Origin: Mesorhizobium onobrychidis
Lineage (GTDB): Bacteria; Pseudomonadota; Alphaproteobacteria; Rhizobiales; Rhizobiaceae
DNA: 64,000 nucleotides
Reading direction: 5' to 3'
NCBI RefSeq assembly: GCF_024707545.1
Contig: NZ_CP062229.1
Location: 4,879,501 to 4,943,500, forward strand
Below are positions 1-7,978 of this stretch, piece after piece. The notes under the pieces are model-generated. The model saw only the letters and a list, made by a program, of their open reading frames with translations, had not been told where the DNA came from and searched no databases. Numbering within the stretch: position 1 is the first letter of the stretch; each line of letters begins with the position of its first letter. The position numbers and the translations under genes are program-made.

Positions 1-1
1 G

Positions 2-223
2 TTTATCCCCAGAGAGCGTGTCCAGACCTCGCCTGATGATCGATACCATATCTGCGAACGTCTAACGACGTTTTATCGAACGATCATTCCCCATATGAAG
101 TTCGAGGCCTATCACAGATTCAGATGGACGTGCTTCTTCGCGCCTAGTGGCACAAGTTCAATCCAGCCGGATGAGATTTACTTCCGGCTTTTGGATTTCA
201 AACTGACCAACTACCTATATTAG
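2..223 (+). CDS. 3' end of a hypothetical protein gene (cut by window start)
   Basis: An open frame enters from the left edge and ends at a TAG at 221-223, giving 73 C-terminal residues rich in aromatic and basic residues. I do not recognise the family. The reading frame is uninterrupted and its composition is protein-like (for example FKLTNYLY at the end), but without the upstream part it could also be a relic in this IS-rich region. Confidence 0.35.
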   Translation, partial: FIPRERVQTSPDDRYHICERLTTFYRTIIPHMKFEAYHRFRWTCFFAPSGTSSIQPDEIYFRLLDFKLTNYLY

Positions 224-298
224 AGATGGCTTGAATTTTGCGCAAAGCAGGATCTGCTTAGACCGCGCGGATGTGCGGGCGACCAAGCTTAACTTGGT

Positions 299-718
299 TT
301 AAGATTTGCTTTTCCCGCTATCTTCGCAGCGTATCCAAGTCACATGGCCGTTGAGGTGCAGAAGATCGAAGGCGACGAAGTAGAGGTCGTGCTGGCGCCG
401 CGTGATCGCCTTCCGCAGGGCGGCAAAGTCCGAAATACCATCCTCGTTCAAGACGATGATTTCGCCGTCGATGATGGCACTCTCGACGTCCATCGTCTTG
501 GCCGCCGTCGCTAGGTCGCGGTATTTGGCAGTCCAATCAAGGCCGCGCCGGGTGAAAATGCGAATGTCCGCGTTTTCGATGATGATTTGTGACCTGTAGC
601 CGTCGAACTTAGCTTCATGAAGCCAATCGTCACCTTTGGGCGGCTTCTCAACCAAGGTCGGCAGTAGTGGCGGGACAAACTTCAGACGCATGCATTGACT
701 CGCAAAACCGCGATTCAA
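299..718 (-). pseudogene. truncated ATP-dependent DNA ligase (LigD-type) fragment
   Basis: The 139-residue product matches the start of the adenylation domain of LigD-like ligases. The nucleotidyl-acceptor motif is EAKFDGYR (the lysine that takes AMP), followed by IFTRRG, DGEIIVLNEDG and FDLLHLNG. After LHLNG the sequence stops resembling the family and ends within about 16 residues, so the rest of the adenylation domain and the OB fold are missing. Full-length LigD ligase cores exceed 300 residues. This is a 5' remnant that cannot complete the ligation reaction. A second, shorter stub of the same family lies at 15904-16038. Confidence 0.8.
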
Positions 719-1080
719 TTAGCATGTTCTTAATTAGTTCCGGAAAATTTTAACGGATCGTTGACCGCGCTGTCCCAGAATAGGACGGCGCGGTCAAACC
801 CCCAAACGGGCTGCGCTGGCGGCTCCGGCAATTCGCCTTCCCGTGCCACTGTCGGAGCCGCTACCACACTCCTCCAAAATACCAGTAATGGTTGAATCAA
901 CTGTTACCGCACGTGCTTTCCAGTGCGTTTTCCCAGTCGTTAGACTTTGATGGAACAGGGCCTCGCCTCGTCCGGGCGGAAGCCCGTTTTGCCCTCGCGG
1001 CTCGAAACCGGCATCTTCCTAGCCATGGGGGATGTTGCAGCGAAAAAGCCAAAAACGGTCTACGGCGCCGATATGACGCC

Positions 1081-2031
1081 CTATGTGTTTAGTCCCGGCA
1101 TTTGATGGGTGGGATCGAGTCGGAACCGTTCGGGCTCTTTTGCCCAGATTTTGCAGATGAATTCGTGGGGCGTGAGGCCCTTGAGGGTCTTAAGCCGGCG
1201 CGCGAAATTGTAAGCTAAGATGAAGTCGGCGAGATGCCGACGCAGTTGCTCGTGATCGTCATAGTGGAAGCGCTTGACGGTGGCGTCCTTGATGGTCCGA
1301 TTCATCCGCTCGACCTGGCCGTTCGTCCAGGGATGGTTGATCTTTGTGAGCCGGTGCTCGATGCCATGTTCGTCGCAGATGCCGTCGAAGATGTGCTGAA
1401 GGGCATGCCGGTCGCAGGTCCGGTTGGCGAACTGAATGCCGTTGTCGGTCAGAATGGTATGGATGGCATAGGGCACGGTCGCGATCAGGTTGCGAAGGAA
1501 TTGGGCCACCGCCATCTTGCCCGCCGTCGGGTGCAATTCCGCATAGGCGAATTTCGACGTCCGATCGATGGCCAAGAAAAGGCGCAGCTTGCCCTCGGCG
1601 GTCTGCACCTCGGCGAGGTCGATATGGAAATAGCCGAGCGGATAGGCGTTGAACTTCTTCCTGGCCGGCTTGTCGGCGTCCACCTGCGGCAGCCGCGAAA
1701 TGCCATGGCGCTGAAGGCAGCGATGCAACGACGAGCGCGTCAGATGCGGGATCGAGGGCTGTAGGGCATAGAGACAATCATCCAGCGCCAGCAACGTGTG
1801 CTTGCGAAAGGCGACGATCACCGCTTCCTCTTCGAGCGACAGCACTGTCGATCTTGGTTTCTTCGGGCCGGTGGGAAGATCGGCGGTCGAGATCCGGTTC
1901 CTCCACTTTCTAACTGTCTTCTGATCGATGCCGTAGCGCTTGGCCAGCGCTCTCAGGCTCTCTTGACTATGCTGTATCGCTCGACGGACTGCCTCTGTCG
2001 TCGTGGCGCGGCGGTGTAGAACCTGTCCCAT
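1081..2031 (-). CDS. IS481-family transposase
   Basis: The 316-aa protein has an N-terminal helix-turn-helix (ALAKRYGIDQKTVRKWRNR, about residues 28-46) and an rve/DDE integrase core with DLAEVQ (first Asp), LTDNGIQF (second Asp) and WTNGQVERMNRTIK (catalytic Glu). All three acidic positions are present and the frame is intact, so it may be active. The stop codon TAG (1081-1083) lies just outside the left terminal repeat, inside the duplicated target sequence, so the last codon and stop depend on the insertion site. Confidence 0.92.
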   Translation of the reverse strand: MGQVLHRRATTTEAVRRAIQHSQESLRALAKRYGIDQKTVRKWRNRISTADLPTGPKKPRSTVLSLEEEAVIVAFRKHTLLALDDCLYALQPSIPHLTRSSLHRCLQRHGISRLPQVDADKPARKKFNAYPLGYFHIDLAEVQTAEGKLRLFLAIDRTSKFAYAELHPTAGKMAVAQFLRNLIATVPYAIHTILTDNGIQFANRTCDRHALQHIFDGICDEHGIEHRLTKINHPWTNGQVERMNRTIKDATVKRFHYDDHEQLRRHLADFILAYNFARRLKTLKGLTPHEFICKIWAKEPERFRLDPTHQMPGLNT

Positions 2032-2087
2032 AGCGCATCCTTTGATTCGGACGGCAATGATGCGCCATTAAAGTCCGGGATCAAACA
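1086..2087 (-). mobile_element. IS481-family insertion sequence, complete
   Basis: The element is about 1.0 kb and bounded by imperfect terminal inverted repeats: 1086-1109 (starts TGTTTAGTCCCGG) and the complement of 2064-2087 (starts TGTTTGATCCCGG). Both flanks carry CCTATG (1080-1085 and 2088-2093), a 6-bp target-site duplication of the size usual for IS481. The ends have the TG...CA form. It contains one transposase gene on the minus strand. Confidence 0.9.
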
Positions 2088-2715
2088 CCTATGGCGTGTT
2101 CATCTTCGCCAAAACCTACAGGTTGAACGCCGATGTCCTAGTGGTCCCACAGATCGGGCCAAGCCTGTCCGATCACCCGAGAAGGTTTCTCTACTTCCAG
2201 GCGCTAGAAAACTATCTCCGGTGCTTCCTTCTGCTCCAGGGCAAAACGCCGGATGAAGTCCGCGACTACCAGCACCGTTTCGGCAAAATGCTTGATGAGA
2301 GCAAGCGCCTCGGGCTTGTGGTGCCAAAGGCCGTGGAGAAGTTCATCCACTCGCGCACTCTTTCAAGTGACTACACACGCATAAGGTACGATTTTAAGCT
2401 GGATGATCCGGAGGATCCGACGCGACAGCCTCCCCCCATGCAACAAATGCAGCGTGCGGTCAGGGTGCTCGAACAGGCCGTCGGCCGCGCTGTCGAGGCA
2501 GCGGACCCAGAGTTCATAACGATGGGCGATCTGAAACTCTTCAAGATATCGTTCGGCCAATGTAAGGCAGTGATCCAAGCCGTTCCGGCGCAGCACCTTC
2601 GCGAGCGGCCAGTTGTCATTGGCTGCTTCGCGTGGCTCGCCGGCATACCAAGCCAAACCCGACGCGATAAATTGCTCCGGTGAAGGGCCGTCTCCCGAGC
2701 GAGTGATAGGCGTTC

Positions 2716-2835
2716 CTAGGGGCCGTTTGACGCGGCGTGGCGACCATTCGATCTCATCGGTCTCGGCTTTCTACGATTGGCGTTAACGGCGATACCGGCC
2801 TCGAGCGCAAGTCGATCGAGCTGTTTGAAAGACAT
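2716..2835 (-). CDS. possible small hypothetical protein (39 aa)
   Basis: A short frame starts MSFKQLDRLALEAGIAVNAN and ends in a basic tail. A purine-rich GGGGAAA lies shortly upstream of the ATG. Small basic proteins of this style are common in rhizobial accessory regions. No family was recognised and the length makes the call weak. Confidence 0.3.
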   Translation of the reverse strand: MSFKQLDRLALEAGIAVNANRRKPRPMRSNGRHAASNGP

Positions 2836-2952
2836 TGGATTTCCCCATGAAGCCATCCGCCAGGATGGTGGTGAACCGGCCAGGCCAGTCCGTTTCCGCA
2901 AAGTGCGGGACGGTAGAAAAATCAAACGCGCCAGCCAAGGATCGGAAGGCCC

Positions 2953-3165
2953 CTAGTCGTCTTCCTTCTGGATCTCGGCTTCTTCCCTTAGCTTTTGCCA
3001 GTCGGCCCCGTGCTTGCGAAGCAGGGCTCGCGCTTGTTTCGGCGTCACGTCTGTGACCTCCGTCAAGTGCTCAACCTCAAGCTCTGCACCTTTCTTGACC
3101 CGGCTCGTATCGGTCGATTTCTTTCGGGCCACCTCTGCGCCTCCTTGCTCCACCGTCAGTGGCAA
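2953..3165 (-). CDS. small hypothetical protein, DUF3606-like C-terminus
   Basis: This is a 70-aa, highly charged protein. Residues of about 38-60 (TDVTPKQARALLRKHGADWQ) resemble the helical segment of DUF3606 proteins (TPEQVRDLIRRHGN), which are abundant small proteins of unknown function in rhizobia. A second member, frameshifted, is at 9450-9636. No catalytic motif is visible. It is likely a real gene with unknown role. Confidence 0.55.
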   Translation of the reverse strand: MPLTVEQGGAEVARKKSTDTSRVKKGAELEVEHLTEVTDVTPKQARALLRKHGADWQKLREEAEIQKEDD

Positions 3166-3244
3166 CGAGTGTCGAACGTTGAGGTTCCACCCATGTGGAA
3201 CTATCTGCCGGCCGCATGGTTTCTACCGCCTAAGGGAGACAACT

Positions 3245-3403
3245 ATGCTTAGACTGTTGCTCGTTGCAGGCGCCCTCTACGCGGCATTCCAAATTGGTAG
3301 AGAATACGGCCGCGCCGAAGCCGAAGCGTTGCTATCGCCGCCTGTCGATGACGAGCATCGCCCGACGGCAAGCGACGAGGCAGAGTTCGGCGAGCCGCCA
3401 TAG
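3245..3403 (+). CDS. small membrane-anchored hypothetical protein (52 aa)
   Basis: The start is ATG 3245, chosen because GGGAG lies eight bases upstream and the product opens with a hydrophobic stretch (MLRLLLVAGALYAAFQIG). The rest is acidic and hydrophilic (DDEHRPTASDEAEFGEPP). It is probably a single-pass or signal-anchored small protein. A longer in-frame extension upstream is possible but has no good ribosome binding site. Confidence 0.5.
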   Translation: MLRLLLVAGALYAAFQIGREYGRAEAEALLSPPVDDEHRPTASDEAEFGEPP

Positions 3404-3525
3404 GGCGCTTGCTCATCGTCATTCGCGGGCTTCAAGTCTGGCCTGATCTTCCAGAATTCGTTCCAACTTATGCGGCGAACTTGAACGGCGCCGTCGCCGA
3501 TGGTGACGGTGTGGGAAGTGGTCAT
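3277..3525 (-). CDS. possible small hypothetical protein
   Basis: The ATG at 3525 opens MTTSHTVTIGDGAVQVRRIS and continues WNEFWKIRPDLKPANDDEQ, a style seen in short rhizobial hypothetical proteins. The last part overlaps the opposite-strand gene at 3245-3403, so the natural 3' end may have been lost and the C-terminal tail may be spurious. Confidence 0.35.
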   Translation of the reverse strand: MTTSHTVTIGDGAVQVRRISWNEFWKIRPDLKPANDDEQAPYGGSPNSASSLAVGRCSSSTGGDSNASASARPYSLPIWNAA

Positions 3526-3640
3526 AGGGGGCTTCGTGGATGGCGCTCGAGGCGGCCGTGATCTCTGCATCGAACTTGGCGACGCACGGAAAACGCGCGT
3601 CGCCAGGGTTGGCGGCAGGCTCAATAGAAAGGATACGCAT
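3419..3640 (-). pseudogene. remnant of a small rhizobial hypothetical gene
   Basis: The ATG at 3640 has AAGGAA upstream and encodes MRILSIEPAANPGDARFPCV plus AKFDAEI, which has the look of the N-terminus of a conserved small rhizobial protein. It then turns into a His/Arg-rich tail that overlaps the neighbouring minus-strand frame in another phase. I infer a deletion that removed the gene's 3' half and fused it to adjacent sequence. Confidence 0.4.
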
Positions 3641-3841
3641 TTCGGGTTCCTTAGAGGAATTACGCAGGCTAGATTCGGAGTAGCCGAGGCGCACGAATGC
3701 AGAACATTCGCGCCTCCGCTTCGGGACTTTTCGGGACTCCAGGTTCCGAAACGGGCGATTTGAGCGCCTTTCGTTCCGAAAAAAGAAAAAGGCGCCGGAG
3801 GGCGCCTTCAATAAGAACTAGGGACTTCAAGGTGCCCTTCC

Positions 3842-5116
3842 CGAGAGATGGGTGACAGTTCATTCCGGAGACATGGGTTACACTTTCGGCCCTTTGCAAG
3901 GAGAGCAAGGGTGCCTTGGAAGGAGTGTAGCCAAATGGATGAGCGGCTGAAGTTCGTCGCGCGGGTTCTGGATGGAGAGAAGATGGCGGTGCTGTGCCGG
4001 GATTTCGGCATCTCGCGCAAGACCGGCTATAAGATCCTCAAGCGCTACAATGACAGCGGGCTGGAAGGGCTGACGGATCGCTCGCGCCGACCTTACCGGC
4101 ACGCCAATCAGCTTCCTTTCCAAATCGAGAAGCTGATTGTGCGTGCCAAGCAGGACAAGCCCAGCTGGGGCGCGCCGAAGATCAGGGAGCGGCTGGCCCG
4201 GCTCTACCCGGACGTCCACACCCCCGCGATCTCAACGGTGCATGCAGTTCTGGACCGCCACGGCCTGGTCAAGCGCCGCAAGCAACGACGCAACCGAGCG
4301 CAGGGAACGGCGCTCTCCCATAGCGGCCAGCCCAACGATCTGTGGTGTGCCGACTACAAGGGCGAGTTCATGCTGGCCGACAAGCGCTATTGCTATCCGC
4401 TGACAATCAGCGACTTCGCCAGCCGCTATCTCCTGGCCTGCGAGGCGCTCCACACGACCAAGGAGGCCTATGCCTTCACCGTGTTCGAGAACGCTTTCAA
4501 GGAGTTCGGCCTGCCCGGGGCGATCAGAACGGATAACGGTGTGCCCTTCGCAAGCCCCAATGCTCTCTTCAATCTTTCCAGGCTGTCGGTCTGGTGGCTC
4601 AGGCTCGGCATCGCCATCGAGCGCATCAAACCGGGCAACCCGCAACAGAACGGCCGCCATGAACGCATGCATCTGACTCTGAAGCTGGAGACCACCAAAC
4701 CGGCCGGCGCCAACTTCCTGCAGCAGCAGGCCAAGTTCGATGACTTCATTCAGGAGTTCAACAACGAACGTCCACACCAGGCGCTCGACATGGACTGTCC
4801 GGCACAGCACTACGCGCCGTCACCGCGCACCTACACTGGCCTGCCTGACCTCGATTATCCGTTCCACGACAAGGCCGTCACCGTCACCACCTGCGGGCGC
4901 ATCTGCTACAATCGCAAAAAGATCAACCTCAGCCAGGTCTTCGCCGGCCAGACCGTCGGCATCAAACAGGTCGAGGACCATATCTGGCTGGTCAGCTTCG
5001 TGGACTATGATCTGGGATATTTCGACGATGAGACATGCAGGCTCGAACCACTCCAAAACCCTTTCGGGCCAAAAGTGTTACCCATGTCTCCGGTATAAAC
5101 CGTAACCTATGTGTCC
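3842..5116 (+). mobile_element. second IS481-family insertion sequence
   Basis: The element is bounded by inverted repeats of about 43 bp: 3842-3884 and the complement of 5074-5116. They share CCGGAGACATGGGT followed by an ACACT block near the inner side. It carries one intact transposase. I do not see a clear target duplication at these limits, so the outer ends are approximate. It differs from the copy at 1086-2087 in sequence and size. Its right end lies only about 18 bp from the tRNA-derived repeat at 5135. Confidence 0.82.
3911..5098 (+). CDS. IS481-family transposase (395 aa)
   Basis: The start is taken as GTG 3911 (VPWKECSQMDERLKFVARVL), matching the usual MPWKE start of this transposase group, with AGGAGAG just upstream; an ATG at 3848 would begin inside the terminal repeat. 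The protein has an HTH (LCRDFGISRKTGYKILKRY) and an rve core with LWCADYKGEF (Asp), RTDNGVPFAS (Asp) and NPQQNGRHERMHLTLK (Glu). A C-terminal domain follows (about residues 300-395). The frame is intact. Confidence 0.92.
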   Translation: MPWKECSQMDERLKFVARVLDGEKMAVLCRDFGISRKTGYKILKRYNDSGLEGLTDRSRRPYRHANQLPFQIEKLIVRAKQDKPSWGAPKIRERLARLYPDVHTPAISTVHAVLDRHGLVKRRKQRRNRAQGTALSHSGQPNDLWCADYKGEFMLADKRYCYPLTISDFASRYLLACEALHTTKEAYAFTVFENAFKEFGLPGAIRTDNGVPFASPNALFNLSRLSVWWLRLGIAIERIKPGNPQQNGRHERMHLTLKLETTKPAGANFLQQQAKFDDFIQEFNNERPHQALDMDCPAQHYAPSPRTYTGLPDLDYPFHDKAVTVTTCGRICYNRKKINLSQVFAGQTVGIKQVEDHIWLVSFVDYDLGYFDDETCRLEPLQNPFGPKVLPMSPV

Positions 5117-5134
5117 AGAATGGACCCAGGACTT

Positions 5135-5178
5135 AATGGTCGGAGTGGCCGGATTCGAACCGACGACCCCTTGACCCC
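5135..5178. repeat. tRNA-Pro 3'-end duplicate (att site, left end of island)
   Basis: These 44 bases are identical to 22484-22527 and in the same orientation. They cover the CCA end, acceptor, T-arm, variable loop and part of the anticodon arm of the tRNA-Pro gene on the minus strand. No 5' half is present, so it is not a tRNA gene. A copy of a tRNA 3' end at one edge and the intact tRNA at the other is the classic footprint of site-specific integration. Confidence 0.93.
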
Positions 5179-5712
5179 AGCAAGGGCTTCGCCGACATCA
5201 ACCTGCGCCGCCGAATGCTGATGCGGTTCAAGACCCACCACGAAGCCGTGCGGAAGTGCGTCCTGCTCTACGTCGGCGACCACGATCCCGCTGGCCTGCT
5301 GATCTCCGATGTCATCAAGTCGAACCTGATGGACTGCGCCAACGTCAAGGGCGTCGACTTCGATCCGTCGCCGATCCGCGTCGAGCGCATCGGTCTGACA
5401 CGCGAGCAGATCGACGACCTCGGCCTGCCTTGGATCGAGAACTTGGAGACCGGCAGCGGCAAGGACCTCGGCGATCCGGGTCACCCCGATCACCGCAAGC
5501 CCTACGTCCAGAACTACATCGCCAGTCAAGGTCGGCGAAAGGTTGAGGCCAATGCGCTGGTTCGCGATCTGCGTGGTTCGCGTGCGTTGGTCGAGGCGGC
5601 GATCAACCGCTACATCCCGGCAAGCTGGCCCGCTGAGCACGAAGCGCGGCTGGCTCCGCATCGACAGGCTGCCCGCGATGCGTTCGCGGCGCTGATCGCG
5701 GTCAGGTCATGA
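5179..5712 (+). pseudogene. C-terminal fragment of a Toprim-like protein abutting the att site
   Basis: The open frame continues left of the ATG at 5215 (SKGFADINLRRRMLMRFK) right up to the tRNA-derived repeat, so its N-terminus was lost at the island edge. KCVLLYVGDHDPAGLLISD resembles the metal-binding DxD segment of Toprim domains found in phage and Spo11/Topo VI A-like proteins. The tail (RKPYVQNYIASQG, ALVEAAINRYIP) is typical of the same phage-style proteins. The truncated protein is unlikely to work. The family call is by eye. Confidence 0.55.
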
Positions 5713-5796
5713 CTCAGGCAATCTCGATCTCGCCGGCAGGACCTTCGCCACCGTTGCCGAATCCGGCGTTAACATTGCCGCCATTGCCCGCCGTTG

Positions 5797-6519
5797 TCAG
5801 CGCGCGACGCTGCCGCTGCCTCCGACGCTGCCGCTGCCGCTGCCGTCAATGCTGCCGCTGCCACCGATGCTGCCGGTGCCGCTGCCGCCGATGCTGCCGC
5901 TGCCGCTGATGCTGCCGGTGCCGCTGCCGTCAATGCTGCCGCTGCCACCGATGCTGCCGGTGCCGCTGCCGCCGATGCTGCCGCTGCCGCCGATGCTGCC
6001 GCTGCCGCTGATGCTGCCGGTGCCGCTGCCGTCAATGCTGCCGCTGCCACCGATGCTGCCGGTGCCGCTGCCGCCGATGCTGCCGCTGCCGCCGATGCTG
6101 CCGCTGCCGCTGATGCTGCCGGTGCCGCTGCCGTCAATGCTGCCGCTGCCACCGATGCTGCCGGTGCCGCTGCCGCCGATGCTGCCGCTGCCGCTGCCGT
6201 CAATGCTGCCGCTGCCGCCGATGCTGCCGGTGCCGCTGCCGCCGATGCTGCCGCTGCCGCTGATGCTGCCGGTGCCGCCGACGCTGCCGGTGCCGTGGTC
6301 GCCGACGCTGCCGCTGCCGGCGATGGTGTCCCTACTAGCTGTGCCTGTCGGATGGCCCTCGCCAGTGGTGAGCGGCGGGCACAAGCGACATTGCTGCCCC
6401 GCCGAGATCTGGCGCTCAATCGCCTGCGCAAATGCTGGAACGGTCGCCGTTGAGCCGAAAAATGCACTTGAAATCAGCACCATACCGGTGCCGGCGAGGA
6501 GATGATGGATGGTTTTCAT
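5797..6519 (-). CDS. secreted Gly/Ser hexapeptide-repeat protein
   Basis: The start is ATG 6519 (MKTIHHLLAGTGMVLISSAF), with AGGGAG eight bases upstream. A cleavable signal peptide probably ends at ...VPAFA (about residue 31). A short segment with two cysteines (QQCRLCPPL) follows, then about 160 residues built almost only from GSGSIGGSGTGSIDGS-type hexapeptides. The regular turn-forming repeats suggest an exported, extended or beta-solenoid-like structural or surface protein. I know of no enzymatic motif here. Both reverse frames over this stretch are also open because of the codon repetition. Confidence 0.6.
   Translation of the reverse strand: MKTIHHLLAGTGMVLISSAFFGSTATVPAFAQAIERQISAGQQCRLCPPLTTGEGHPTGTASRDTIAGSGSVGDHGTGSVGGTGSISGSGSIGGSGTGSIGGSGSIDGSGSGSIGGSGTGSIGGSGSIDGSGTGSISGSGSIGGSGSIGGSGTGSIGGSGSIDGSGTGSISGSGSIGGSGSIGGSGTGSIGGSGSIDGSGTGSISGSGSIGGSGTGSIGGSGSIDGSGSGSVGGSGSVAR
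5806..6310. repeat. tandem repeat array with 102-bp higher-order unit
   Basis: The base unit is 18 bp (six codons). A higher-order unit of 102 bp (34 codons) repeats exactly: the marker GTCAATG is at 5929, 6031 and 6133. Shorter spacings of 84 bp (from 5845) and 66 bp (to 6199) flank it. The array codes for the Gly/Ser repeat protein and should vary in length by slippage or recombination. Confidence 0.9.
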
Positions 6520-6700
6520 TGTGTTGCTCCCTAAGACTTTCACCTTGGGTTAACAATTGAAACTCAGAGCTTGTTAAATCGGTTCCCTGCCATGTCGTTC
6601 TTAGGCGGGCCGTGGCCGGAAACTGGCCGTTTGGCAAGCGCCTGGGGTTGATTTTGAAACGCAGGCGAGCCGCTGGACGCGATCTCGCCCTTGGCTGGTC

Positions 6701-7108
6701 TTATGGACCGGGATGCGGCTCCCGCGCGTCCTGACGCGCCGTAGGACTCGCCAATCGCCCATCCTGCGCCAGTCTGGTCAGCCGCGCATCGTCTTCGATC
6801 CACTCGGCATGCGTCGGGTAGCACAACACCGCCCATGTTGGCGCGCCGTACCTCCGCTCAAGCTCATCGTCGCTCACGCTAAGATTGCCCCAGTACCTCG
6901 CACGCCATACTCGATCCGCCTCGGGCTCGGGCTCCGGATCGACCTGCACCCGCTTCGGTTTCGCGCCCTTGTACACCTCGACAATCAGCCGCCGCTGTTC
7001 GGCAACCGCCACGTTGAGCGCTCGCGTCGAAGCCAACGATCCTGACGTTTTCTCAGCCTGCCTCAGATCGGGCAAGCGAGCGCTGAGCCGGACGAATTGC
7101 TCGACCAA
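6701..7108 (-). CDS. hypothetical protein (135 aa)
   Basis: This is an open frame with protein-like composition: a helical N-terminal half (FVRLSARLPDLRQAEKTSGS, VAVAEQRRLIVEVYKGA) and a Trp/Tyr-rich C-terminal half (VWRARYWGNLSVSDDELERR). The frame stays open upstream of the listed GTG start (LIDRGIDADARAG...), to a point near 7170 where no ATG is present, so the true N-terminus may be missing. Family not recognised. It reads like a phage or island accessory protein. Confidence 0.5.
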   Translation of the reverse strand: MVEQFVRLSARLPDLRQAEKTSGSLASTRALNVAVAEQRRLIVEVYKGAKPKRVQVDPEPEPEADRVWRARYWGNLSVSDDELERRYGAPTWAVLCYPTHAEWIEDDARLTRLAQDGRLASPTARQDAREPHPGP

Positions 7109-7186
7109 ACCAGCCCTTGCGTCGGCATCAATCCCACGGTCGATCAGCGTTTTGACCGTGCTCCGTTGAAGTGGACCCCCAGAGAC

Positions 7187-7978
7187 CTAATGAGAGATGC
7201 CGTTAAGGCCAAGTATGATCGGTAGGACGATGAAAAAGAGGATTGCGAGAACGTAGATTACGGCCTTGTTGTCGGTGATCGGCTCAACCAACCAGTGGTC
7301 ATCTCCATAGCGGTTGCGCTTAAGCCAACCGCGCTCCCATCTGTCACGGGCCTTCTTGCTTCGATATGGATTTGCCGCAACAGGTTGGCCCGCGTGTCTC
7401 GCCCGATAGCCAGCCTCGTATTCCGCCGAAAAGTTGTGTCGACTGGTATTGAGCATCGCGATGCTCACCTTATCGAAATGGGTGCTGGTCTCCTCATCGT
7501 AGGAATATACGCCGTAGCCTGTCACTGGAGACAGAGACTCGTGTGCGGCGAGGGGCTTGGAGCGGCCCGCGCGCCTGTCTTGGAACTGCTTCAGCTGCCG
7601 TGCGATTTCAGCATCCGCCGCATCGCCGTGAATTTCACGCTGCTTCGCTATCCAATCAGTCCCGAATAGTTCGCCTGCGGATTCGAGCGATCCGCCCTCG
7701 CAGTACTCCATCACCAAATGGACGGCATCTGCATCTTTTGCTTCAGTTAGGTAGTGAACCTCTACGATGTTTCCGTGCCTCGCCTTCTCAAGACTTGCTC
7801 CTTCTCGCAGCAGGCCCTCTTTTCTTGCAGCCCATTTGTCTTGTGTCTCATCAGGCAGTTGCCTAAGTACTTTGACTGCAAGGCGGTCGCGGATTCCGTC
7901 GTGTCCCAAATGAACACGGCCGAAATGGCCGTGGCCGATCTCATCTTCTATTACCAAGGTGGAGCGCAGATCGGTCAT
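7187..7978 (-). CDS. protein-kinase N-lobe fused to RMF-like motif and membrane anchor
   Basis: The start is ATG 7978, which overlaps the TGA of the upstream gene (ATGA), so the two are translationally coupled. Residues 10-98 are a Hanks-type kinase N-lobe: glycine loop GHGHFG (15-20), AVKVL with Lys36, and hinge HLVMEYCEGGSL. The catalytic lobe (HRD, DFG) is absent. Residues of about 185-222 (EAGYRARHAGQPVAANPYRS...RWERGWLKR) match the pattern of ribosome modulation factor/CrpP proteins (GYxAxxxGxxxxxPYxxxxxxxxWxxGW). Residues 238-257 form one transmembrane helix. It is one open frame of 263 codons. It may be a deletion chimera, or a ligand-binding pseudokinase anchored in the membrane. Phosphotransfer is not expected. 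Confidence 0.75.
   Translation of the reverse strand: MTDLRSTLVIEDEIGHGHFGRVHLGHDGIRDRLAVKVLRQLPDETQDKWAARKEGLLREGASLEKARHGNIVEVHYLTEAKDADAVHLVMEYCEGGSLESAGELFGTDWIAKQREIHGDAADAEIARQLKQFQDRRAGRSKPLAAHESLSPVTGYGVYSYDEETSTHFDKVSIAMLNTSRHNFSAEYEAGYRARHAGQPVAANPYRSKKARDRWERGWLKRNRYGDDHWLVEPITDNKAVIYVLAILFFIVLPIILGLNGISH

Larger units (their letters stand above)
950..2683 (+). pseudogene. hypothetical gene split by an IS481 element
   Basis: The frame runs 950-1085 and resumes at 2094-2683 once the element and one copy of the 6-bp target duplication are removed. The junction reads ...ADMTPYG|VFIFAKTYR... with no stop, giving a restored protein of about 241 residues. The ATG at 950 is the first start after an in-frame TAG at 941. 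I do not recognise the family. The middle (FLYFQALENYLRCFLLLQGK, then an H-containing RFGKMLDESK helix) is helical and loosely HEPN-like, which is only an impression. The 3' part could still be translated from the GTG at 2096 (195 aa), but promoter and start are separated from it. Confidence 0.75.

Noticed and set aside
5135..5180. A second tRNA-Pro gene at the left repeat
   Set aside because: Only the 3' part is present. The D-arm and 5' acceptor strand are missing.
5806..6310. CRISPR-like regular repeats
   Set aside because: Units are contiguous coding hexamers without unique spacers, and no cas genes are nearby.
5794..6505. Long plus-strand Ala/Asp-rich and Pro/Leu/Met-rich frames over the repeat array
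   Set aside because: The 18-bp repeat leaves several frames open. Only the minus-strand frame has a ribosome binding site and a signal peptide.
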